Origin: Pseudomonas sp. GD04091
GTDB taxonomy: Bacteria; Pseudomonadota; Gammaproteobacteria; Pseudomonadales; Pseudomonadaceae
DNA length: 64,000 nt
NCBI RefSeq assembly: GCF_029836165.1
Contig: NZ_JAOEBG010000002.1
Location: 248,001 to 312,000 of the forward strand
Direction of reading: 5' to 3'
Shown here in pieces: positions 35,259 through 46,203 of this stretch. The notes beneath the pieces are model-generated. The model saw only the letters and a list, made by a program, of their open reading frames with translations. It was not told the origin of the DNA and ran no database searches. How positions within the stretch are numbered: position 1 is the first letter of the stretch; the number at the start of each line of letters is the position of its first letter. The position numbers and the translations under genes were made by a program.

Positions 35259-35279
35259 ATGTGACTCTATACGTCACAC
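35259..35279. promoter_or_regulatory. HigA operator-like palindrome 2
   Basis: ATGTGAC-N7-GTCACAC has 6 of 7 matching arm positions. It has the same arms and 7-bp spacer length (centre TCTATAC) as the first element (centre CCTATGC). Confidence 0.6.
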
Positions 35280-35377
35280 CCTGCACGCGAACAGATGTGC
35301 AACGAGGGCCTTGCGGCGCCCTCGAGATTGATGTCGGCGTGGGCACTCATGGCGGTGAGCGGCGCCGGCCACCGCCC

Positions 35378-37177
35378 TTAGCCCCCACCACTCGCCCGAT
35401 CCCGCGCCGGGCATTGCGCCCGGTACAGGTTCAACGCCGTATTGATGATCCCGATATGGCTGAACGCCTGCGGAAAATTCCCCAGCATCCGCTTCCCCGC
35501 CGGGTCGTACTGCTCCGCCAGCAAGCCCACGTCGTTGCACAACCCGGTCAGCCGCGCATAGAGCGCCTGCGCCTCTTCCTGGCGCCCCAGCAGCACATAG
35601 ACATCGGCCAGCCAGAACGAGCACACCAGGAAGGTGCCCTCTCCCGGCGTCAGGCCGTCGCTGCAACTGTCGCTGTCGTAGCGCAGCAGCAGGCCGTTGC
35701 GCAACAGGCGTCCTTCGATCTGCTCCAGCGTGCGCAGGAAGCGCGGATCCCGCGCCGGCAGGAAACCGGTGAGGGCGATCTGCAGCAGGCTGGCATCCAG
35801 CTCGGTCGAACCGTAGGCCTGGACGAAATGACTGCCACCTGCATCCAGCCCACGCTGGCAAACCTCATTGCGGATCTCGTCCGCTACCCGCCGATAGTGC
35901 CGCCCCCTCTCGCGGTCTTCCTCGGTGGTATCGGCCAGGCCCGCCGCCCGGTCGAAGGCGACCCAGGCCATGACCTTGGAATGCACGAAATGCTGGCGGC
36001 CACCGCGCACCTCCCACAGCCCTTCGTCCGGCTCACGCCAGATGCCTTCGAGGTACGGCAGGATCGACCTGGCGATGGCGGCGCTGCGCGGGTGGCGCGG
36101 CAGTCCACCCTTGATGGCCTGGGTCATGGCGTCGGCCAGTTCGCCGTAGATGTCCAGTTGCCGCTGCTCGGAAGCGGCATTGCCGACCCGCACCGGTTGC
36201 GAGCACTCATAGCCGGGCAGCCACGGCAGGGTGAACTCGGGCAGGTCACGCTCCCCGGCCAGGCCGTACATGATCTGCATCTGCTCGGGATTGCCGGCCA
36301 CCGAGCGCAGCAGCCACTCGCGCCAGGCCTGGGCCTCGTCGAAGTAGCCAAGGTTCATCAGCGCCAGCAGAGTCATGGTGGCGTCGCGCAGCCAGCAGTA
36401 GCGGTAGTCCCAGTTGCGCTCGCCGCCGACGCGCTCGGGCAGCGAGGTGGTGACGGCGGCGACCATGCCACCGGTGGGCGCGTAGGTCATGGCCTTGAGG
36501 GTCAGCAGCGAACGCCGCACCAGGTCGGAGTAGGGACCGACGTCGGGGCAGCGGGCGGCGAAGGAGCGCCATTGCTCGAGGGTGTGTTCGAGGTCGTGGT
36601 CGACATCGCAACCGGGCTGCACGGGCAGGTGCGAGGCCTGGTGACAAAGGCTGAACACCTGGCGCTCCCCCGCGCGCACGCGAAAACGGGCCACGCTGTG
36701 GTGGTCGCGGCCGTGGGTCTCGGTGCTGCTGCGCAGGATCAGGCGATCGGGGCCGGCGACGGCGCTCAGGGTCAGCGGGTCGATCTTCTCCACCCAGGGC
36801 ACGCTGCGGCCATAGTCGAAGCGCAGCACCAGGTCCATCTCGAAGGCCGTCTCGCCGCTCAGGCCCTCGACGATGCGCAGCACGGCGTTGTGCTCGCCCA
36901 ATGGCATGCAGTCGAGCACACGGGCGCGGCCGCTGGCGGTGGTCCAGGTGGTTTCCAGCACCAAGGTGTCGTCCAGGTAACGCCGGGTACGGTGTTCGAC
37001 GGGGTCGCTGGGGGCGATGCGCCAGCGACCGTTTTCCTCGTTGCCCAGCAGAGCGGCGAACACCGCCGGGGCATCGAAGCGCGGCAGGCACAGCCAGTCG
37101 AGGGCGCCGTCGCGATTGATCAAGGCGGCACTGCGGCAGTTGCCGATGAGGGCGTAGTCTTCGATCAGAGCGGGCAT
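35378..37177 (-). CDS. GH15-family glucan 1,4-alpha-glucosidase/trehalase-like enzyme
   Basis: A 599-residue cytoplasmic glycoside hydrolase. Markers are 'IEDYALIGNCRSAALINRDGALDWLCLPRFDAPAVFAALLG' at the N-terminus and 'GERNWDYRYCWLRDATMTLLALMNLGYFDEAQAWREWL' with the usual (alpha/alpha)6 barrel 'NGLLLRYDSD...EGTFLVCSFWLADVYVLLGRQEEAQALY'. It hydrolyses alpha-glucosidic bonds; bacterial members include glucoamylases and trehalases, and the choice cannot be made here. It sits 292 bp downstream of zwf on the same strand. ATG 37177 has AGAGGA upstream. Confidence 0.9.
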   Translation of the reverse strand: MPALIEDYALIGNCRSAALINRDGALDWLCLPRFDAPAVFAALLGNEENGRWRIAPSDPVEHRTRRYLDDTLVLETTWTTASGRARVLDCMPLGEHNAVLRIVEGLSGETAFEMDLVLRFDYGRSVPWVEKIDPLTLSAVAGPDRLILRSSTETHGRDHHSVARFRVRAGERQVFSLCHQASHLPVQPGCDVDHDLEHTLEQWRSFAARCPDVGPYSDLVRRSLLTLKAMTYAPTGGMVAAVTTSLPERVGGERNWDYRYCWLRDATMTLLALMNLGYFDEAQAWREWLLRSVAGNPEQMQIMYGLAGERDLPEFTLPWLPGYECSQPVRVGNAASEQRQLDIYGELADAMTQAIKGGLPRHPRSAAIARSILPYLEGIWREPDEGLWEVRGGRQHFVHSKVMAWVAFDRAAGLADTTEEDRERGRHYRRVADEIRNEVCQRGLDAGGSHFVQAYGSTELDASLLQIALTGFLPARDPRFLRTLEQIEGRLLRNGLLLRYDSDSCSDGLTPGEGTFLVCSFWLADVYVLLGRQEEAQALYARLTGLCNDVGLLAEQYDPAGKRMLGNFPQAFSHIGIINTALNLYRAQCPARDRASGGG

Positions 37178-37255
37178 CGGGGATCCTCTGGCGGGTGGGC
37201 CTGAGTTTGGATGCCTTGGCGGTTGCAGTCGTTCCGCTGGGAGTTGCGCAGTGGC

Positions 37256-37458
37256 CTCAGCCCTCATCGCGGGGCCAGTCGCATCGGCGCACCGCCGCAC
37301 ACAGGCATAGCGCATGGTTTGAGATCGGCGCGGTCGCTGTGGGGGCGGCTTCAGCCGCGAACACCGGCGCAGCCGGTGCCAGGCTCCGCGTCGCCTGCTT
37401 CGCGGGCAAGCCCGCGCCCACAGGAATAGCGCAAGTTCGCTGCGCGATGAGGGCTGAG
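37256..37458. repeat. 16-bp inverted repeats flanking a REP cluster
   Basis: Perfect 16-bp inverted copies lie at 37256-37271 and 37443-37458 (outer element CTCAGCCCTCATCGCG). Between them are GGCTTCAGCC, CCGGCGCAGCCGG and GCGGGCAAGCCCGC hairpins and the CTGTGGG/CCCACAG REP halves (37337-37423). This fills the gap between the GH15 gene and zwf. Confidence 0.75.
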
Positions 37459-37469
37459 CCGATCAGCGC

Positions 37470-38978
<1,509 letters not shown>

Positions 38979-39962
38979 TCAGTCCTTCTTCTTCTCGATG
39001 TGGCCGCCGAAGCCCAGGCGCATGGCGGAGAGGATCTTGTCACCGTAGGTACCCTGCTGCTGGCGCGAGCGGAAGCGCGCGAACAGCGCGCTGGACAGCA
39101 CCGGCACCGGCACGGCCTGCTCGACGGCGGCGTCGATGGTCCAGCGTCCTTCGCCGCTGTCGGACACCGAGCCGCTGAACTCGCTGAGCTGCGGGTCGGC
39201 GACCAGCGCGTCGGCGGTCAGGTCCAGCAGCCAGGAGGTGACCACGCTGCCACGACGCCACACTTCGGCGATCTCGGCCACATCAAGGTCGAAGCGCTGG
39301 TCCTCCGGCAGTTCCGGGCCGCCCTTGCTGCGCAGCAGGTCGAAGCCTTCGGCGTAAGCCTGCATCAGGCCGTACTCGATGCCGTTGTGCACCATCTTCA
39401 CGTAATGACCGGCACCGGGTGGGCCCGCGTGAATGTAACCGTGCTCGGCGCGCTGGTGCTCACCCGTGCGTCCCTGGGTACGTGGAATGTCGCCAACGCC
39501 CGGGGCCAGCGTCTTGAACAGCGGTTCCAGACGCTCGAACACCGCCTTTTCGCCGCCGATCATCATGCAGTAGCCACGGTCCAGGCCCCACACACCGCCG
39601 GAGGTGCCGACGTCGAGGTAGTGCAGGCCGCGCTTGGCCAGTTCGGCGGCCCGACGCACATCATCCTTGTAGAAGGTGTTGCCGCCATCGATGATCGCGT
39701 CGCCCGGCTCGAGCAGGTCGGCCAGTTGCGCGATGGTCTGCTCGGTGATTTCGCCCGCGGGCAGCATGACCCATACCGCACGCGGCGCCTTGAGTTTGTG
39801 CACCAGCGCACCCAGGTCGTGGGCGCCCACGGCGCCTTCGCCTTCCAGGGCGGTGATGGCTTCGCGGTTGCGATCGTGGACCACAGTGCTGTGACCTGCG
39901 CGCATCAGGCGCCTTGCGATATTGCCGCCCATGCGGCCAAGCCCGATGATTCCCAGTTGCAT
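38979..39962 (-). CDS. gnd: 6-phosphogluconate dehydrogenase, decarboxylating (short type)
   Basis: A 327-residue short-form enzyme (YqeC/GndA-like, not the 470-residue form). It has the Rossmann '[24 protein letters not shown]' at the start, '[21 protein letters not shown]' and '[22 protein letters not shown]', the catalytic Lys-His-Asn motif. It converts 6-phosphogluconate to ribulose-5-phosphate, CO2 and NAD(P)H. It is first in the gnd-zwf operon. Together the pair forms an oxidative pentose phosphate shunt next to glycogen and trehalose metabolism. Confidence 0.94.
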   Translation of the reverse strand: MQLGIIGLGRMGGNIARRLMRAGHSTVVHDRNREAITALEGEGAVGAHDLGALVHKLKAPRAVWVMLPAGEITEQTIAQLADLLEPGDAIIDGGNTFYKDDVRRAAELAKRGLHYLDVGTSGGVWGLDRGYCMMIGGEKAVFERLEPLFKTLAPGVGDIPRTQGRTGEHQRAEHGYIHAGPPGAGHYVKMVHNGIEYGLMQAYAEGFDLLRSKGGPELPEDQRFDLDVAEIAEVWRRGSVVTSWLLDLTADALVADPQLSEFSGSVSDSGEGRWTIDAAVEQAVPVPVLSSALFARFRSRQQQGTYGDKILSAMRLGFGGHIEKKKD

Positions 39963-40158
39963 GTGCCGACGCTCCCGTTGGTTTTGCTTTACAACAATTG
40001 AAGATTTCAGATTAGTCCAGCGTTCTGGCAGAGGGTTCACCGACGAACGGGGCGACAACGATAAACAAAAAAGTTCCCAAGGGCCTGCGAAGAATTCAGA
40101 ATGCGCGCCGCATGAAGCGACTACGCTTCAAATTGTCACCAGCCATGCGAGGTGTGCC

Positions 40159-40326
40159 ATGGGTACTCTGATGCCTGCTACTCCCACCCAGACCCTCTAT
40201 GTCACCGTGCGCCGCGACGAGCTGCGCCAGTTGAAGGACGAACGAGACCAGCTGCGCCAACAGGTCGCCCAGTTGAACCTGCTGCTGGAGCAGGCGCGCC
40301 TGCAAGGCAAGGCCACCGCACTCTGA
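40159..40326 (+). CDS. Small coiled-coil protein, 55 aa
   Basis: A 55-residue soluble peptide ('LYVTVRRDELRQLKDERDQLRQQVAQLNLLLEQARLQGK'). Residues 17-47 form a continuous heptad pattern of Leu at a/d with charged e/g positions, so a short coiled-coil dimer is likely. Shine-Dalgarno GAGGTG lies upstream of ATG 40159. Its function is unknown; it faces the gnd promoter from the other side. Confidence 0.65.
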   Translation: MGTLMPATPTQTLYVTVRRDELRQLKDERDQLRQQVAQLNLLLEQARLQGKATAL

Positions 40327-40820
40327 TTCACCACGTCTTGCGATGGGAGCCATCCGGCTCCCCTCTGTGCCATGACGCCCTTCTTTTACGCTGTGCCGCG
40401 CCGATCGCGGACCAAGCCCGCCTGCCTACGCTGCATGACCCTCATATTTTGCAACAACTAGCCAACGTTTGCGCGGGTAAACCGTCACGACAAAAATGAC
40501 CAACGGGTCACTTTGCTGTCGTTTCGTCCCCTACACTCCAGTTCCGGCCCGCGTTTTGCTCGGAAAAAGTGACGTAAAAAAGTCGAACTTTCCAAAACAC
40601 GGGCTGGTCAGGACTTAAGTAGGCCGACGCAAAGGGACTTCCTCACGCCAGGCCCACCCACCCCAACCAGTCCATACGTCTTTCGGCGGGAATGCCGAAC
40701 GTGCCGTGCCTGCGCGCACGAATCTGGGGCAAGGAACGCACTACGAAGATGCAACGACGATCAGAGAGCAGACCCACGAGCCAACGTTGAGCAAACACCG
40801 AACAAGGGACGGAGAGAAGT
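40327..40820. other. Intergenic region upstream of glgA (494 bp)
   Basis: No gene is evident. It contains a TGACC-AACG-GGTCA palindrome (40497-40510), an AlgU-like promoter candidate (see separate entry) and a GGGACGGAGAG Shine-Dalgarno region just before glgA. The stretch is relatively A/T rich around 40440-40620, consistent with a regulatory leader. Confidence 0.6.
40585..40612 (+). promoter_or_regulatory. Candidate AlgU (sigma-22/RpoE-type) promoter for glgA
   Basis: GAACTT (40585-40590) matches the AlgU -35 box. TCAGG (40608-40612), 17 bp later, is close to the TCTGA -10 type. It lies about 210 bp before the glgA start. Stress-responsive control of the glycogen/trehalose operon would be expected, but this is by eye only. 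Confidence 0.4.
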
Positions 40821-42380
40821 ATGATCAGTGCCGCTGTCGAACCTCACGTAGAGTCATTCAACCCGGATAACCGCGAGCCGTTGCCCCCTGCCCTCGCCCC
40901 GACAGTCAAGGCACCCGGCGCCCGGCGCCAGCACAATCCGAACAAGCGCAAGATCCTGTTCGTCACCTCGGAGATCGCCGACCTGGTCAAGACCGGCGGC
41001 CTGGGCGACGTGTCCTCGGCCCTGCCCCGGGCCCTGGCCCATCTGCACGATGTGCGGGTGCTGATCCCCGGCTACCGCCAGGTGGTCGAGAGCGACAACC
41101 CCATCCATATCGTCGGCGAGCTCGGCGGGCATGCGGCCTTGCCGCCGTGCAAGATCGGGCGCATGGACCTGGCCGACGGCCTGGTGATCTACGTGCTGAT
41201 CTGCCCCGAGCTGTACCAGCGTGACGGCACGCCCTACGGCGCCAACAACGGCCGCGACTGGCCCGACAATCATATCCGTTTCGCCCGCCTGGGCCTGGCC
41301 GCCGCGGAAATCGCCGCAGGTGAAGGCATGGCCCACTGGCGCCCCGACCTGGTGCATGCCCACGACTGGCCGGCGGGCCTGGCTCCGGCCTACATGCATT
41401 GGCGTGGCCTGAGCACCCCGACCCTGTTCACTATCCACAATCTGGCTTACCAGGGTGTGTACAGCCGCGGCTGCAGCCCGGAGCTGGCGATCCCGGATCA
41501 CGCCATGCAGCAGGAAGGCATGGAGTTCTACGGCAAGCTGTCGTTCCTCAAGGCCGGCCTGGCCTATTCCAGCCACATCACCACGGTCAGCGCCACCTAC
41601 GCCCGGGAGATCACCACCCCCGAGTTCGGCTGCGGCCTGGATGGGTTCCTCGCCAGCAAGGCCCAGCACGGGCTGCTCGGCGGCATCCCCAACGGCATCG
41701 ACGAAAGCTGGGACGCGGCCACCGACCAGCACCTGCAGCACAACTTCAGCATCAACGACTGGGCCGGCAAGGCGCGCAACACCCAGCAGGTGCGCGAGCT
41801 GTTCGAGCTGGAACCGTCCGACGGGCCGCTGTTCGCCGTGGTCTCGCGACTGGTCTACCAGAAGGGCCTGGACCTGACCCTGGGCGTGGCCGACGACATC
41901 GTCCGCCAAGGCGGCCAGATCGCCATCATCGGGCGCGGCGAACCCGAGGAAGAGCAGGCCATGCGCGAGCTGGCCCTGCGCTACCCGGGCCGGATCGGCG
42001 TGCGCATCGGTTTCAACGAGACCGACGCCCGCCGCATGTTCGCCGGCAGCGACTTCCTGCTGATGCCATCGCGCTACGAGCCCTGCGGCCTGAGCCAGAT
42101 GTACGCCCAGCGCTTCGGTTCGCTGCCGGTGGCGCGCAACACTGGCGGGCTGGCCGACACCATCGAGGACGGTGTCACCGGCTTCCTGTTCGACGATTCG
42201 ACCGTGGACAGCTACCGCGAAGCCCTGGCCCGCGCCTTCTACGTGTACGGCAAGAAGGACCTGCTCAACGCCATGCGCTGCCTGTCGATGACCCAGCCGT
42301 TCAACTGGTGCCAGGCGGTGGAGCCCTACGCCCGGCTGTACGAAGACCTGGTCAGGCAGGCCCACCACGCCCATTACTGA
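40821..42380 (+). CDS. glgA: Glycogen synthase (ADP-glucose glucosyltransferase)
   Basis: A 519-residue GT5 enzyme. An N-terminal extension of about 35 residues leads into 'KILFVTSEIADLVKTGGLGDVSSALPRAL' (the KTGGL ADP-glucose motif); 'HAHDWPAGLAPAYM', 'FTIHNLAYQG', 'GIPNGIDESWDA' and 'LLMPSRYEPCGLSQMYAQRFGSLPVARNTGGLADTI' (the second nucleotide site) follow. It extends alpha-1,4-glucan chains. It heads the glgA-treZ-malQ-treY-(DUF2934)-glgX gene run. Confidence 0.95.
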   Translation: MISAAVEPHVESFNPDNREPLPPALAPTVKAPGARRQHNPNKRKILFVTSEIADLVKTGGLGDVSSALPRALAHLHDVRVLIPGYRQVVESDNPIHIVGELGGHAALPPCKIGRMDLADGLVIYVLICPELYQRDGTPYGANNGRDWPDNHIRFARLGLAAAEIAAGEGMAHWRPDLVHAHDWPAGLAPAYMHWRGLSTPTLFTIHNLAYQGVYSRGCSPELAIPDHAMQQEGMEFYGKLSFLKAGLAYSSHITTVSATYAREITTPEFGCGLDGFLASKAQHGLLGGIPNGIDESWDAATDQHLQHNFSINDWAGKARNTQQVRELFELEPSDGPLFAVVSRLVYQKGLDLTLGVADDIVRQGGQIAIIGRGEPEEEQAMRELALRYPGRIGVRIGFNETDARRMFAGSDFLLMPSRYEPCGLSQMYAQRFGSLPVARNTGGLADTIEDGVTGFLFDDSTVDSYREALARAFYVYGKKDLLNAMRCLSMTQPFNWCQAVEPYARLYEDLVRQAHHAHY

Positions 42381-42394
42381 GCGGAGAGTCGACG

Positions 42395-44137
42395 ATGCAC
42401 AGGCATGGCGCACACCTGCTGGACGCCACGTCGGCGCGTTTCGCCCTCTGGGCGCCGGATGCGCGCAGCGTGAGTGTGGAAATCGAACAACAGCTACCGC
42501 TGGCGCTGTTGCCAGATGAGGATGGCTGGTACACGGGCGTCGCCCGCTGTCAGGCGGGCGACCGTTATCACTTTCTGATCGATGACCAGCTGCGGGTGGC
42601 GGACCCCGCCTCGCGCTTCCAGCCCGAAGGCGTGCAGGGCCCGAGCGAGCTGGTGGATATCGGCACCTACCCCTGGCGGCACCCGTGGCAGGGTCGGCCC
42701 TGGCACGAAGCTGTGATCCAGGAGCTGCACGTAGGCCTGCAGGGCGGTTATGACGGCGTGGCCAAGGCGTTGCCACGCTTGGCGGAACTGGGCGTCAGCG
42801 CCGTCGAGCTGATGCCGCTGGGGCAGTTTCCCGGCGAGCGCAACTGGGGCTACGACGGCGTGCTGCCATTCGCCCCACAGCACAGCTACGGCACGCCGCA
42901 GGCGCTCTGCGCACTGGTCGACCAGGCCCACGGCCAGGGCCTGATGGTGCTGGTGGACGTGGTCTACAACCACTTCGGCCCGGACGGCAACCACCTGCCC
43001 CGCTACGCCAGCCCATTCTTCCGCGAGGACCGCCAGACCCCCTGGGGCGCGGCCATCGACTTCCGCCGCCCCGAGGTGCGCGCGTTTTTCATCCAGAACG
43101 CGCTGATGTGGCTGTGCGACTACCGCTGCGACGGCCTGCGCCTGGATGCGGTACATGCCATCGACCAACCGGACTTTCTCATCGAGCTGGCGCGCGAGGT
43201 ACGCGCCGCGGTCGAACCCGGGCGGCAGGTCTGGCTGGTGCTGGAAAACGAGCACAACCAGGCCACGCTGCTTGAGCACGGCTTCGACGCGCAGTGGAAC
43301 GACGACGGCCACAACGCCCTGCACGTGCTGCTGACCGGCGAGACCGAAGGCTACTACGAAGATTACAAGGACCGGCCCATCGACCAGCTGGCGCGCTGCC
43401 TGGCGGAAGGTTTCGTGTTCCAGGGCCAGCCCGACCGCCATGGCACGCCGCGCGGCGAACCCAGCGACCATCTGGCGCCCAGCGCATTCGTGCTGTTTCT
43501 GCAGAACCACGACCAGATCGGCAACCGCGCCCTCGGCGAACGCCTCACCCGCCTCTGCCCGCCCCAGGCATTGAAAGCCGCCACCGGCCTGTTGCTGCTG
43601 GCGCCGATGATCCCGCTGCTGTTCATGGGCGACGACGACGGCAGCCGCAAGCCGTTCCTGTTCTTCACCGACTTCCACGACGCGCTGGCCGATGCCGTGC
43701 GCGAAGGTCGGCGCGGCGAATTCGCCCACTTCGATGCCTTCGCCGACCCCGATAGACGCGCACAGATCCCCGACCCCAATGCCGAGGCCACCTTCGAAGA
43801 CTCCAAGCCTCAGCGCCAGGAGGTGCTGGCCGGCTGGCACGGTCTTTACCAGCAGTTGCTGACGCTGCGCCGACTCCACGTCATCCCGCACCTGCCTGGC
43901 GCCCGCGCCCTGGGCGCGCAGGTGCTGGGCGAGAAAGCCCTGACCGCGCGCTGGCGCCTGGGCAACGGCCAGGAGCTGCGCATCGACCTCAACCTCGACG
44001 TGCAGCCCCAGCCCGTGGCCCTGCCCGCCCTGGCGCGGCGCCTGTACGACAGCAGCGACAACGCCCACCCCGACTCGACGCTCGCCGCGCACAGCTGCGT
44101 GGTCAGCCTGCTGCCCCCCGATCAGGAGACGCCATGA
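42395..44137 (+). CDS. treZ: Malto-oligosyltrehalose trehalohydrolase
   Basis: A 580-residue GH13 enzyme. It has an N-terminal beta-sandwich ('ATSARFALWAPDARSVSVEIE'), then the barrel: 'LMVLVDVVYNHFGPDGNHL', 'DGLRLDAVHAIDQPDFL' (catalytic Asp region), 'VWLVLENEHNQA' and 'FLQNHDQIGNRALGERL'. It releases trehalose from the malto-oligosyltrehalose made by TreY. It is 15 bp after glgA and overlaps malQ by 4 bp (ATGA). Confidence 0.95.
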   Translation: MHRHGAHLLDATSARFALWAPDARSVSVEIEQQLPLALLPDEDGWYTGVARCQAGDRYHFLIDDQLRVADPASRFQPEGVQGPSELVDIGTYPWRHPWQGRPWHEAVIQELHVGLQGGYDGVAKALPRLAELGVSAVELMPLGQFPGERNWGYDGVLPFAPQHSYGTPQALCALVDQAHGQGLMVLVDVVYNHFGPDGNHLPRYASPFFREDRQTPWGAAIDFRRPEVRAFFIQNALMWLCDYRCDGLRLDAVHAIDQPDFLIELAREVRAAVEPGRQVWLVLENEHNQATLLEHGFDAQWNDDGHNALHVLLTGETEGYYEDYKDRPIDQLARCLAEGFVFQGQPDRHGTPRGEPSDHLAPSAFVLFLQNHDQIGNRALGERLTRLCPPQALKAATGLLLLAPMIPLLFMGDDDGSRKPFLFFTDFHDALADAVREGRRGEFAHFDAFADPDRRAQIPDPNAEATFEDSKPQRQEVLAGWHGLYQQLLTLRRLHVIPHLPGARALGAQVLGEKALTARWRLGNGQELRIDLNLDVQPQPVALPALARRLYDSSDNAHPDSTLAAHSCVVSLLPPDQETP

Positions 44138-46203
44138 GCGAACAGCCCCTCCATCGCCTGGCCGCCCGGGTCGGCCTGGCCCGAGACTGGATCGACGCCA
44201 ACAACCGTGCGCAGCAGGTCAGCGACGAGGTGTTGCGCCAGGTACTCCAGGGCCTGGGTCATCCGGCCGACAGCGACACCGCCATCACGGCCAGCCTGTC
44301 GGCCGTCGAGCAGGCCGAGGACAGCGAGCACCTGCCGCCGCTGCTGACCGTCGACCAGGGCCAGCCCCTCGCCCTGCAACGCTATTTCAGCGCCGGCCGC
44401 CAGGCACGCTGCAACCTGGAGGACGGCAGCCTGCGCAGCCTCAGCCTCGATGCCCAGGCGCGTCTGCCGGGTGAGCTGCCGCTGGGGTATCACCAACTGG
44501 ACATCGACGGCCGCACCTTCACCGTGGCCGTGGCGCCGCCGCGCTGCCATGCCCTGGAGGACCGTGTCGAACAACCGCCCCCGCGCTGCTGGGGCCTGTC
44601 GGTCCAGCTGTACAGCCTGCGCCGCCCTGGCGATGGCGGCTATGGTGACTGCCTGGCCCTGGCGCAGCTGGCCCGCAGCGCTGCCGAGCGCGGCGCCGAT
44701 GCCCTGGCGATCAGTCCGATCCATGCCCTGTCGACGTTGGAGCAGCGCCACTACAGCCCGTATTCGCCTTCCAGTCGCGTGCTGCTCAATGTGCTCTACG
44801 CCAGCCCCACCGTGGTGTTCGGCGACCGCGAAGTGCGCATGGCCATCGAAGCCTGCGGCCTGCAGCAGGCCCTCGAGGCATTGGAGCAGCAACCGCTGGT
44901 GGACTGGCCACGGGCCGCCGAAGCCCGCCTGCGTCTGCTCAAGGCGCTCTATCAGCACTTCAGCCAGGGCGAGCATCCGCTGCGCAAGGACTTCGACAGT
45001 TTCCGCGTCAACGCCGGGGAACAGCTCGAGCACCACTGCCGCTTCGAAATGCTGCAGGCCGAGGCGGTGAACCATGGCCTGGGCGCCGACTGGCGCAACT
45101 GGCCCGAGGCCTGGCACGACCCCTACCACCCTGAAGTGGAAGCCTTCGCCAGCGCCTACCCGGCGCGGGTCGAATTCCATGCGTTCTGCCAGTGGCTGAC
45201 CGAGCGCAGCCTGCAACGCGCCCAGGACGCGGCGCGCAGCAATGGCATGGCGGTCGGCCTGATCGCCGACCTGGCGGTGGGTGCCGACGGCGCCGGCAGC
45301 CAGGCCTGGAGCCGTCAGGACGAGCTGCTGGCCGACCTGAACGTCGGCGCCCCGCCGGACATCCTCAACCGCGCCGGGCAGGACTGGGGCATCTGCGCCT
45401 TTTCCCCCGAAGGCCTCAGGCGTAACGGCTACCGCGCCTTCATCGAGATGCTGCGGGCCAACCTGGCCCATGCCGGCGGCCTGCGCATCGACCACGTGAT
45501 GGGCCTGCGTCGCCTGTGGCTGATCCCCCGTGGCGCCGAGCCGAGCGAGGGGGCCTACCTGGACTATCCGCTCGACGACCTGCTGCGCCTGCTGGCCCTG
45601 GAGTCGGTTCGCCACCAGGCGATCATCCTCGGCGAAGACCTCGGCACCGTGCCCGAAGGCCTGCGCGAGCGCCTCGCCGACAAGGCCGTGCTGGGCATGC
45701 GCGTGCTGCCGTTCGAACAGGCCGCGCCGGGGCAGTTCAGGCCGATCCTCGACTGGCCCGACAACGCCCTCGCCACCACCGGCACCCATGACCTCGCACC
45801 CCTGGCCGGCTGGCTGGTGAGCCGCGACATCGACTGGAGCCACCGCCTGCGGTTGATCGACGCCGCCAGCGAACTGCACTGGCGCCATACCCGGGCGTTG
45901 GAACGCGATGGCCTGCGTCGCACCCTGGAACACAACTACGGGCCGCTGCAGGGTGATACCGCGCTGATCGACGCGGCGATCCGCTATGTCGGCCATACCC
46001 GCGCGCCGCTGGTGCTGGTGCCGCTGGAGGACCTGCTGGGCAACGACGAGCAACCCAACCTGCCCGGCACCACCGCGGGCCACCCCAATTGGCGCCGCCG
46101 CTTCAAGGCCCAGGTGCGCGACCTGCTCGACGACGAAGATGCCGCCCGGCGCCTGGAGTTGCTGGCCCAGGCTCGCGAACAGGCATGGGAGCGTGACCGA
46201 TGA
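44134..46203 (+). CDS. malQ: 4-alpha-glucanotransferase (amylomaltase)
   Basis: A 689-residue GH77 enzyme: 'GLSVQLYSLRRPGDGGYGDCLALAQLARSAAERGADALAISPIHALS', 'LIADLAVGADGAGSQAW', 'RIDHVMGLRRLWLIP' (nucleophile-bearing strand), 'IILGEDLGTVPEGLRERLA' (acid/base Glu) and 'TGTHDLAPLAGWL'. It transfers alpha-1,4-glucan segments and so supplies or remodels substrate for TreY. Its stop overlaps the treY start by 4 bp. Confidence 0.95.
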   Translation: MSEQPLHRLAARVGLARDWIDANNRAQQVSDEVLRQVLQGLGHPADSDTAITASLSAVEQAEDSEHLPPLLTVDQGQPLALQRYFSAGRQARCNLEDGSLRSLSLDAQARLPGELPLGYHQLDIDGRTFTVAVAPPRCHALEDRVEQPPPRCWGLSVQLYSLRRPGDGGYGDCLALAQLARSAAERGADALAISPIHALSTLEQRHYSPYSPSSRVLLNVLYASPTVVFGDREVRMAIEACGLQQALEALEQQPLVDWPRAAEARLRLLKALYQHFSQGEHPLRKDFDSFRVNAGEQLEHHCRFEMLQAEAVNHGLGADWRNWPEAWHDPYHPEVEAFASAYPARVEFHAFCQWLTERSLQRAQDAARSNGMAVGLIADLAVGADGAGSQAWSRQDELLADLNVGAPPDILNRAGQDWGICAFSPEGLRRNGYRAFIEMLRANLAHAGGLRIDHVMGLRRLWLIPRGAEPSEGAYLDYPLDDLLRLLALESVRHQAIILGEDLGTVPEGLRERLADKAVLGMRVLPFEQAAPGQFRPILDWPDNALATTGTHDLAPLAGWLVSRDIDWSHRLRLIDAASELHWRHTRALERDGLRRTLEHNYGPLQGDTALIDAAIRYVGHTRAPLVLVPLEDLLGNDEQPNLPGTTAGHPNWRRRFKAQVRDLLDDEDAARRLELLAQAREQAWERDR

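Noticed and set aside
44122..46083. Long minus-strand frame opposite malQ
   Set aside because: MalQ is unequivocal on the plus strand and the reverse frame has no family similarity.
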